Part shown: positions 55,829-64,000 of the stretch, piece after piece
Layout: the number at the start of each line of letters is the position of its first letter
How positions within the stretch are numbered: the first letter of the stretch is position 1
Assembly (NCBI GenBank): GCA_001557505.1
Contig: LSAX01000007.1
Span: 806,001-870,000, forward strand
Direction of reading: 5' to 3'
DNA from: Reticulascus tulasneorum
Lineage: Eukaryota > Ascomycota > Sordariomycetes > Glomerellales > Reticulascaceae
DNA length: 64,000 nucleotides
Position numbers and translations under genes: made by a program
The notes under the pieces: generated by a model
Databases searched by the model: none
Seen by the model: the letters and a program-made list of their open reading frames with translations, nothing else
What the model was told of the DNA's origin: nothing

Positions 55829-56910
55829 ATGAGTCGACTACGCTCCTTGAGGTTGCCCCTCATCCTATCATCAATCCTCATCCCACTAACAGCCTTCTTC
55901 CTCTCTCCAGCATCCTTCCAAAATGCCCTTGCGAGAATAAAGTCGTCCACCGTAACCACATCTCCCCAACCACCCTCACCCAAACTCCAAACACACAAAA
56001 GAACACCAGTATACTTCTTCAGCCATGGAGGGGTGAGTCTGCCTCCCGCCGCCGCAGCGGTAGCTCTCCGCGATGTCTGACCAAAGTAGCCGGATGTCAT
56101 GTACAACACCGCACACCCCGTGTATCCAGTCCTCCAAGCCATCGGCAAGGAGATCACCCAGGAAGTGAAGCCCAAGGCCGTGGTCGTCTTCTCGGCTCAC
56201 TGGATGGGCAAGCCTGACGGAATCCAGGTGAACAATGCTCACTATACGGATCTGATCTATGAGTAGTGTTCCAGTTCTCCGGATCCAGACAAACGCTGAC
56301 GGGAAGGAACAGCTTCTACGGCTTTCCAGATGAATACTACAAAGCCCAGTATCCCAGCCGCGGCAGCCCTGAGCTCGCCGAGAAGATCATAAAACTACTT
56401 GGTGAGGCCGGCATCAACGCAACTGGCACCAAGAGAGGTCTCGACCACGGCGTCTGGGCTGGGTTCCACGTCGCCTTCCATCCCGACTCTAATCCCCTCA
56501 CCGTGCCCCTTGTGCAAGTCTCCCTCTTCCGCTCCGAAGACCCAGACCAGCACTACAGTCTCGGCCGTGCAGTGTCCCACCTCCGAGAACAGGGAATCGT
56601 CATCATCGGCGCCGGCATGTCAGTGCACAATCTTCACGATATGGGCAGCCCGGAACCCTTGCCATATACCGTAAGCTTCGACAATGCACTGAAGGAAGCT
56701 GTGGAGGCGGATCCAGAGGAGAGGCAACAGCGCATGGCCGAGGTTTGTACCCGCCCGGACGCGAAGCAGGCTCATCCGTGGATGGACCATCTCATGCCTG
56801 TGCACATCACTGCTGGTGCTGCCGGGCATGACATGGGCAACCAGGTATGGACTATGCAGGAAGGGAGTTTTGCATGGGCGCAGTATCGGTTCGGTGAGGT
56901 TGCGGCATAG
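55829..56910 (+). CDS. DODA-type extradiol aromatic ring-opening dioxygenase with N-terminal membrane anchor
   Basis: Three exons (55829-56032, 56090-56262, 56313-56910) give 324 aa; introns are 57 and 50 bp. The joins produce FFSHGG-PDVMYNT and LIYD-FYGFPDEYY, both matching LigB/DODA enzymes. Metal and active-site histidines are recognisable in SHGGP, FSAHWMG, GLDHGVW and GAGMSVHNLHDM; a HITAGAAGHDM segment precedes the C-terminus. Residues ~8-27 (RLPLILSSILIPLTAFFLS) form a signal anchor, absent from most soluble relatives, suggesting ER-lumen or secreted location. Plant DODA opens L-DOPA for betalain synthesis; fungal members act on catechols. The substrate here is unknown. Confidence 0.88.
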
Positions 56911-57306
56911 CCCGTGGCCCAGCTCTTCTTCGAAGTTTCAATGTGCAAGACAATTTCCATCTAAATGCACCGCACCATCGTGCCTTGAACAAAGTGATAA
57001 GGTTTGATCAAATATCATACGAGTCAACGCATCCCAGGGAGAAATCTGAGAGGGTGGCACGGCTACAGCCGCGTTCTTGAAGTGCCTTGAATAAATACCA
57101 CATCTCTACTTGCTCGCCTCTTAAGACTTGATATAACTAATGCAATCCGGCAATGCACAATCATAAGTGGAAGCAGTCTCTAAAGATGCATGCGCCAAGG
57201 TCCACCTGATTCGACCCTATTGCCACTCGATCATCGCCATGTCCTCAAAGACGCCGTTGGCTAAGCTCGGTTGGCACCCGGCTCATACCCCAGGCTTTAC
57301 TATGCA
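56911..57306. other. Convergent intergenic region
   Basis: These 396 bp lie between the stop codons of the dioxygenase gene and the large serine-rich protein gene. Nothing recognised. Confidence 0.5.
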
Positions 57307-60300
57307 TTACACAAACGCTGCCGAGTTATCAGACCCAGCAATTCGTTTTCTTCGGTTGTTAAGGAACAGGTCTACCATTCGTCGGCTTCCTGTCGTTTGG
57401 GCATTCAACTCCTCGGGATCATATAGTTCAGACCCATTGGATACAGGTGGCTCTTCGCCGACCGCAACTCGTGGCGTCTTAGGGCTTAGCGTTCCACTGC
57501 CATTTAGACGAGTTGCAGCTCCAGGGCTGGCCTGACCACTAATGGGCAGTAATCCAGGTTGAGTCTCGCCAAATGGGTTCCTTCCTGGGCTTGACCTTGC
57601 TGAAGTCAGTTCATTTCTCGGCCGAGCGCGTCTAACAAGTTTGACTGGTGAGAGACTCGTAGCTCTTGTAGATCCATGTTCGTTTAAATTCGGCATGGTG
57701 TTTAGAGACCGCATCTTCGGTAAGCCTCTGTTGTAAACTCCATTTTCAGATCGAACATTGCTTTCTATGGTAGGCTTGAAGCTAGGCAATGATGGAATCG
57801 GCCGAAGAGAGCTTTTCGGCGGAATCACTGGCTGGGTCTGCAGGTATCGTTCTGGTCTGGTGTTGGTGGGAGATGATTCATCCTTGACTGGAAGCTCGTT
57901 CTCGTTCTGATGAAAAGTAGGCAACCGCTCGACAATCAACTTGTCACTTTGATCAACTGGTATCAATAACGAAGTGCGAGCATTGTAATTCCTGGACTGA
58001 AGCGGCGTTTGCGCTTGAGATCCAGCTGTCTCACATCCGGTGGGTTTATAGGACGCTGGTGAAGGTGTTGTGTCACCACCTCCGATTTCTGCTCCTTCTC
58101 GTATGTGACCGAGCAGTTTCGGCACACTTGGCATCATACATGGCACTTCATGTTGCTCCTCATCTTTCTCCGTATGGGGTGCTTCCAATTTCGAAACCTT
58201 AGCAGAAAGCCACGTTTTCCATTCCACCGAACTTGCATTCGAGACTACCCTTTCTGTAACTCTAATAGGTTTGCAAGGTGAGCGATCCATAAAAATTGTC
58301 GCCTCGCCAGTGTTACTCGGGGGGCGGGGAAAGCTGTCCACCAACGCGCTGGTATCCCTACGAGACTGTGTGTCTAGCTGCTCTGCTTCACTGGAATACA
58401 TACTTTCGGAGTAGGCAAGGCGTGAATCTTTCTCGGTGCCGCTGAAACTGGGTCGCCGCCGTGGCAAGTCAATTTTGAGACTTGTCACTGACTGAAATGG
58501 ATTCGGCTCCGACAAGTGCTTTTCAGGTGCTGCTTTGGGACTTTTCATTGACTCTTGCAAGGCTCGACGATATGGACTTGTGGTTCGAAAAAGATGGCAG
58601 GCAGGACTGCCGAAAAAGACAGAGCTACGTGTTGATAGGGCTCTGGCAGGGACTGTGGTGTCCTCTCTCCGTGACTTGTTAATGCCACCTCGGGCGACCG
58701 AAGCCGGGTACGGGTTATATGATGCCGCAGTATCCGCTAGCCCAGGCCGCTGGCGGCCTCGGATAACGCTTCCTGAAGAAGAATGATCATCCCCCCCGGA
58801 GATATCTGCACTTCCAATGCTGGTCTGAGACTTGGATGTTATCCTCGGCGGCACATCTCGAAATACATCATCATCATCGGACTTGACGCATCTGATCGTA
58901 GGTGGGCTGCGGTCTAGTCGACACCGTTCCGCAGAACTGCTTCGTGCCGGCACTATCCCGCGCCGTTCAAAATCTTCAACGCTCTTCTGGCGAACCTGCT
59001 CAATGATTTGCTCTCTCTGCCTGGTGTCATTCAATCGCTTCATCAGAGCAGAATACACTCTCTGGCTATCGATATGCGCAAGGGACAATGACTGATTTGT
59101 CGAAGACATTTCAGTACCTTTCTGGTATTTGGACTGCAAGTCAGGCATAGACAGCTTGCATGATGCGGAGGAGATGTGGGCGCCGTTTTCTTTGATGACA
59201 GATAGGCGCTGTCGGTCCCATTCTCCGTAGTTACTCTGACTAGCAATGGTGTCGACGCCTGAACTTGTCCAACTAGTTACCCGGGACTTCTCATCAGAGA
59301 CCTTTCTCTCGCTACCAACACTTTCCATGCTCCCTTGACGGGAACGAAGCATCTGAGTTGATGGAACTGCGTGTAAAGATGGAACTCTCGACGGGACTAT
59401 GTAGACAGAGCACTCGTCCGGAGGAAGGGGGTCTACTAAGTTCATATATGTGTCTTGTTCGCCTTCATCGTCACTGGTTCCGTTGTGGGAAGTCTGTTCC
59501 TGGTCTCGCGTGTCTGGCAAGCCAGAGCCGTCGCTTCCGATCTTGACACGGCGGAAGAGGCTCTTTAGCTTGTTTTTAAGGCTACTCGAAACTTTGCGTG
59601 CTTTCTTCCTAAGTCGTGCTTCTTTGGGTACAGATAGACTGTTGCTCGACAAGGCCAATGGGACGCGAGGGATGGCGTTGCTACTGTTGTTGCTGCTGAC
59701 TCGGAGTGATTTCCGAAATCCCAAAGATGTTTCACTTCTCTTGGTTCGTGATCGAGAGAACATGGAGTGCTGGCTCTTCAGCTGCTGCTGTTGTTGTACC
59801 TGATCGCGGAGCTTATCCCTCGCCATCTGAACGGCAATGTCGTTTCCCTGTCGACTGTTTGCTCGAGAAATCTGTTGTTCCCGACGGCTCTTCAAGAAGC
59901 TCATGGACTTTGGAGCACGCAAAACTTGTTCTGCGGTTGTTGGGAGTTGATTTTCTTTGTCATTTCGCGAGGGAAAATGTGATATCGAGGGCTGTAGGAC
60001 TCGTTGATCAGGGGAACCGCAATTGAAATAATAGTCGGGAGCAGAAGGTGTAACTGATGAGGCGAACATTGACCGTGATTTGCGCAGTTTTCGGTAAGAA
60101 GATGGAAGCGAAACAGCCTCGTCTTCCAGCGTGTAGTATTCCTCAGATGGTGGAAGCGATTGAATGTAGTTGCTGGTGTTCATGGCAGCAGTCTTTCCCA
60201 AGGAAGATGATCGACTGTTGGCAGATCGATTACCGGTGCCTGCAATGACACCTCGTTGCCCGATATTTGTCATAGGTATGGCTCGATCGTCCACCCACCT

Positions 60301-60621
60301 CCCAGTGGAGCGTCTGGGACCCAACCCCTTACCGACGAAACGAACGCTCTGTTGACGTCGAAGAACATGCCAACCAGCGCGGCTATTAACACTGCCATCC
60401 CGTGTGACGCCGTAGCTTGCTGGGTCCATGGAGCTTGGCCCTATTCCCCCACGAGACCTCTCCTTTGCGCGGGAAAATGACAATGTGGCAGCAATGTGGG
60501 CGTCTCTCTGAGCCGTGGCTGGATCACTGTGCTCAAGGTTGCGTACCACGGATCGTACTGACGCTGCTGACTTGTTTCGGCTCAAGCCAGACGATGACTT
60601 GGTGCTTTCGTGACGGATCAT
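57307..60621 (-). CDS. Large serine-rich disordered fungal protein
   Basis: A single 3.3-kb exon of 1104 aa from the ATG at 60621; 29 further in-frame codons upstream begin with TTG, and an unseen 5' exon is possible. The protein is Ser/Arg-rich and mostly disordered, with short islands that look conserved: RRQQSVRFVG (near 90), RKLRKSRSMFASS, PKSMSFLKSRREQQ, AVQMARDKLRDQVQQ, a KKARKVSSSLKNKLKSLFRR basic helix, RVTSWTSSG, and QRVYSALMKRLNDTRQ. The C-terminus ends with SRRMVDLFLNNRRKRIAG. No enzyme domain or membrane segment is seen. The islands recall a Pezizomycotina-specific family of unknown role, possibly cytoskeletal or cell-polarity related; that last point is speculation. Confidence 0.75.
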   Translation of the reverse strand: MIRHESTKSSSGLSRNKSAASVRSVVRNLEHSDPATAQRDAHIAATLSFSRAKERSRGGIGPSSMDPASYGVTRDGSVNSRAGWHVLRRQQSVRFVGKGLGPRRSTGRWVDDRAIPMTNIGQRGVIAGTGNRSANSRSSSLGKTAAMNTSNYIQSLPPSEEYYTLEDEAVSLPSSYRKLRKSRSMFASSVTPSAPDYYFNCGSPDQRVLQPSISHFPSRNDKENQLPTTAEQVLRAPKSMSFLKSRREQQISRANSRQGNDIAVQMARDKLRDQVQQQQQLKSQHSMFSRSRTKRSETSLGFRKSLRVSSNNSSNAIPRVPLALSSNSLSVPKEARLRKKARKVSSSLKNKLKSLFRRVKIGSDGSGLPDTRDQEQTSHNGTSDDEGEQDTYMNLVDPLPPDECSVYIVPSRVPSLHAVPSTQMLRSRQGSMESVGSERKVSDEKSRVTSWTSSGVDTIASQSNYGEWDRQRLSVIKENGAHISSASCKLSMPDLQSKYQKGTEMSSTNQSLSLAHIDSQRVYSALMKRLNDTRQREQIIEQVRQKSVEDFERRGIVPARSSSAERCRLDRSPPTIRCVKSDDDDVFRDVPPRITSKSQTSIGSADISGGDDHSSSGSVIRGRQRPGLADTAASYNPYPASVARGGINKSRREDTTVPARALSTRSSVFFGSPACHLFRTTSPYRRALQESMKSPKAAPEKHLSEPNPFQSVTSLKIDLPRRRPSFSGTEKDSRLAYSESMYSSEAEQLDTQSRRDTSALVDSFPRPPSNTGEATIFMDRSPCKPIRVTERVVSNASSVEWKTWLSAKVSKLEAPHTEKDEEQHEVPCMMPSVPKLLGHIREGAEIGGGDTTPSPASYKPTGCETAGSQAQTPLQSRNYNARTSLLIPVDQSDKLIVERLPTFHQNENELPVKDESSPTNTRPERYLQTQPVIPPKSSLRPIPSLPSFKPTIESNVRSENGVYNRGLPKMRSLNTMPNLNEHGSTRATSLSPVKLVRRARPRNELTSARSSPGRNPFGETQPGLLPISGQASPGAATRLNGSGTLSPKTPRVAVGEEPPVSNGSELYDPEELNAQTTGSRRMVDLFLNNRRKRIAGSDNSAAFV

Positions 60622-63390
60622 AGAGATAGGAGAGGGAGGTTGTAATGGATTATCCTCAATTGTAGGCCTCGAGGACGACTTGGTATTGGACGGAGAGGTA
60701 CGATTCAATTAGAAGCTGCTGTAGACTCCGGGATAGGAGTTAAAGCTAACCAAAAGCGAGCAAGGAGATGAATTATTTCGAGAGAAGCGAATATTGGGCT
60801 CTGAAGACGATATGGATCGGGCTGCGACGATGAGTTGACTGTGACAGCGTCTAGTTGTTCACGGGAGTAATGCATTTCTCACGAGACTAACAGCGAGAAG
60901 GACCATCCGTGGCAGCATGTCATGGAATAGAGGGCAGAAAGAGCGACAGAACGGTCCACTCGGGAGGTTCCAGGCATTGCGAATGGAAGGTGCAACCTCG
61001 ACGCTATCACCAACATGACACTGCGGTGCCTTTACTTCAGTATTAGGAGCCATTTCAAGCCTCGGAAACAGTCCAAAATGGTCTGAGTGTCCTCATTTCG
61101 ATTCCCGCCAATGCTTCTGTTCGGTGGATTTCTTAGTAAACGCAGCGACCTTTGCTAAGTGTAACTGAGCTTCACCAGGTTTGAGTTTCTGATTTGATTT
61201 GATATTCCAAGGTAAATACTATGTATTCTTTTTTTCGTTGCATCAGACAACGTAGAAGAGGGCCATGGCATTGGCGACCCAACATATGTATCAGTGAAGA
61301 CTATCTGCCCATAGGAAGAAATTCAGGCAATACAAGGAAGGGGTAGAGAATGCAGTCTCGTACAAATGGGACTCGAGAGACAGATCAACTCCCGCAGACA
61401 GTGGCTGTATGTGAGTGTCATCAGGCTCTAGACTTCAAAGAAGGCTGGCCTGCATCTTTGCAAAGCAGTTTGCGCCATTGACAACAATCCAGTTACGTCG
61501 AAGCTTTGTTGTTGATGGATCGGATAAGAAGTCATATCTTGGCAGTTGGCGACAACGGAAACATTAAGATGGTGCTGGCTCGATCTGGTTGGCTCTCAGG
61601 GTGTACTAGCTGGCTGTTTCAAGCAGGACAGCTGTGCAGATTCTACTGGCCCTAAAATACTCGGGGACCTTGCTTAGAGCTGTTGCAAGACATGTGGAAT
61701 GAAGGCCATTTGGCCGCAAAGCATGGGTTGTCAATGGAGACCAAAAAAGTGTCTCCCCGTGCATTTTACATCTTCCACGAAAGCTTAAGGTTCCGCATCC
61801 CAATCCCCGATAAAGCAGATCTTCTACAGATTCCAGATTACTCCATAGCCCGTATGGGTCTGGTAAAGCTACCCATGCAATTCCCAAGGAATAAGACATC
61901 ACGGGCGAAACACCTAGGCAGGCGAGGGCAAGGGAGACAAGGCACGTGCCAGGCACTGATGGTCTCCGCATGACTTGTGGTCAGGCGGGCGTGGCGGCTT
62001 ATTACGACGTGTAGAAACAGTGACCGCCGTTCATACCTATTATTGTCTATTCGTACACGGATTTACCCATCTGTAACGACCCTAGCACGCCTAGGTATTA
62101 AGTAGACCAGCTCGTTTTGGTTGGGCTTCTCCTCCCCCCGATTCCGCCCTGGTGCCTTGGTCGGGGGTACCCTTGCTAGGCTCCTATGTCGGGGTCAGTT
62201 CGTCGCATCATAAGAATGGACCCTGACGTCAATCGTGCGAGGCCGCCGTAGATGACTCCGAGAGCTCTCAAACCCGGACTCAACGAAGCGTACAGACGGT
62301 GAGATTTGTACCGATGATAGCATGCAGAGTTCAATCGACCGGACATTATTCGAATCGACGAGATGAGATAGGGCAATCTTCAGGGTCCAGAGATCTTCGA
62401 CTTTGGATCGTTTGCTGCGGCGTTATCACCTGCAGCAGCTACCGTGGGGAGGCATGCAGATGTGTCGGGTGGGTTCAGCTAGTTAGCTAGCTACCTACCC
62501 AATGAAGGGTTGGAGGGGGGAGGCTACGGACAAAGGTACTGAGGCTGTTGTTAGCGCGAGACTTGATTATCTGGTCGAGGCTGTCTCACTACCTAGTAGG
62601 TATGACCCTTATGTCGAGAGCATTCGAAAAGCGATGGAAGAACGCAGTCAAAACGTGCAACGGGATCCGGTAAAGAGGAGTCCAATTGTCGTCTGCAGCA
62701 TGCCGTACGCTCTACCCAGATCTGCACAAAGGCTGGGCTATCTTCTCACGGCGGATAATCGTGATGCAAGTCCGACATGTCAAACGTAGGAGCTTACGTG
62801 GTGCCTCCAGACGCCTAACGGAGAAGGTCTACGGTTAGTAACTCGCCCAGTTCCAGGGACGTATCTCCGTAGGTACTGCACCTTATGGAAGGGGAGCTGT
62901 TTCCCTTATCGCATTGCCGAGGAAACCCTCACGAGTCAATCCATTGGCTGCTGCGCCTGACGCTAAGCCGATTGTGGACTCGTCAGCCACCTTCGGAATC
63001 GAGCGTTATCTCTGGTTGGATGCGTCACACTTCGTGGAGGCGAGGCTTCTCCACTTTCCATGTTCCATGGGGGAGCTGTTGCCGTGCAGGTGCTGCTGTT
63101 AGGTACGTAGTACACCTAACTCCAACAGGTGGTCACGCAACCGCCGGTTGCCTTCCGTTTATCTACCCCAGAGCTCCCTTCTCTGCCTCGCTCCCACCTT
63201 CACTCGTCCCTCCATCCTCCTCCCATCAATCCATCTCTCCCCCAATTTCATCGTCAGTTTTCGGCCAGCTCCATCAGGCGGGCATCATCATCTCGCGTTT
63301 CTTGTTTCTTTGCGGGGTTTTACTCTTTGCACCGATTATCTTTCCTTCTCGAGCGTCGCAGGTAGATCGACTCGTTTCAGCTCAGCAATC
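60622..63390. other. 2.8-kb gene-free region with possible uORF
   Basis: The minus strand has a 64-codon ATG frame (60859-61053) about 240 bp upstream of the large serine-rich protein; it could be a uORF or small first exon. The rest carries only short overlapping frames. The right end, about 63165-63260, is strongly CT-rich, as expected for a highly expressed fungal promoter or leader ahead of the subtilisin gene. Confidence 0.45.
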
Positions 63391-64000
63391 ATGAGGGGAT
63401 TCGTAGGCGTCGTCGCTCTCGCAGCGGTGGCCAAGGCTGCCCCTTCTTTCTCCGTGGAGACTGTCCACGGTGAAGCCGCTCCTATCCTTTCCGCTTCCAA
63501 TGCCGATGCCATTCCCAACTCCTACATCATCAAGTTCAAGAAGCATGTGAGCGAGTCATCTGCCTCCGAGCACACCACCTGGATCCAACAGATCCACGGC
63601 GACAGTGAGCAGGAGCGACTGGAGCTCCGAAAGCGCGGCGAGGAATCTCTTGCTGATGAGGTCTTCCGCGGCCTCCGACACACCTACAAGGTCGGCGACT
63701 TCGCGGGTTACTCCGGCCATTTCGATGACGCCGTCATCGAGAAGGTCCGCAGACATCCAGATGTAAGTTCTTCCCCCCGCAGTCTCTCGTAGAGCCTTTT
63801 GGCATCACACAATCGAGCATCATGCTAATTAAACCACAGGTTGAGTTCATAGAGCAAGACACCATTGTTCACACCTTGGCCCCAAAGACCGAGGAGAAGT
63901 GCGACGGCGAGACTGAGAAACAAGCTCCTTGGGGTCTCGCCCGTGTCTCCCACCGAGACTCGCTCTCCTTTGCCACCTACAACAAGTACATCTACGCTAC
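63391..64000 (+). CDS. Subtilisin-like serine protease precursor, vacuolar type (PRB1/Pep2-like), cut by window end
   Basis: Exon 1 spans 63391-63762 and exon 2 starts at 63840, running off the window; the intron is 77 bp (donor GTAAGT, branch GCTAAT, acceptor CCACAG). The signal peptide is at residues ~1-17 (MRGFVGVVALAAVAKAA). An inhibitor_I9 propeptide follows: NSYIIKFKKHVSE, then HTYKVGDFAGYSGHFD, and after the splice VEFIEQDTIVH. The start of the catalytic domain is APWGLARVSHRDSLSFATYN, as in vacuolar protease B and its allergen homologues. The catalytic Asp, His and Ser lie beyond the window. The protease matures other vacuolar hydrolases. Only 177 codons are visible. Confidence 0.92.

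Overview
This window looks like nuclear DNA from a filamentous ascomycete (Pezizomycotina), most likely a Sordariomycete; that lineage is my inference. Introns are short (about 41-95 bp, with a few of 200-460 bp in one gene), mostly with GT(A/G)AGT-type donors and CTAAC/CTGAC-type branch sites. Genes are monocistronic on both strands, and long intergenic stretches carry homopolymer and dinucleotide runs. I see no rRNA, tRNA, CRISPR array, plasmid or phage element and no convincing transposon.

Layout. 0-17 kb: a lectin-like type II membrane protein (-), an SLC35F-type transporter (-), a repeat-rich disordered protein (-), a secreted or vacuolar metallophosphoesterase (-), mitochondrial GatA/HER2 (+), splicing factor PRP38 (-) and a small membrane protein (+). 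17-25 kb: gene-poor, with a possible hidden three-exon microgene (-), COX16 (+) and an uncharacterised 230-aa fungal protein (+). 25-37 kb: a divergent pair of oxidoreductases (TDA3-like FAD enzyme - / SDR +), the NC2-beta transcription repressor (+), a TRI12-like efflux pump (+) and an HST2-like sirtuin (+). 37-46 kb: a second MFS transporter (-), two convergent Nudix hydrolases of different subfamilies, an uncharacterised membrane-anchored protein (-) and the mitochondrial CysA-like acyltransferase of cysteine synthesis (+). 46-57 kb: a COMT-type O-methyltransferase (-), an SDR lacking the usual Tyr/Lys pair (+), nucleoporin Nup53 (+), an Ivy1-like I-BAR protein (-), acyl-protein thioesterase 1 (-) and a DODA-type extradiol dioxygenase (+). 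57-64 kb: a very long serine-rich disordered protein (-), a 2.8-kb gene-free stretch, and the start of a vacuolar subtilisin (+) cut by the window edge.

Most genes are housekeeping or of generic metabolism. There is no convincing biosynthetic gene cluster: no PKS, NRPS, terpene cyclase or pathway transcription factor, although scattered tailoring-type genes (O-methyltransferase, SDRs, MFS pumps) occur. Exon structures were built by hand from splice signals and reading-frame continuity. In every multi-exon model the exon lengths sum to a multiple of three. No similarity search was run, so family names rest on recognised motifs. The observations I consider most worth following are the convergent Nudix pair, the SDR without a YxxxK motif, the lectin/membrane-protein fusion, the exact 102-bp duplication in the TRI12-like pump, and the possible microgene at 17.8-18.1 kb.
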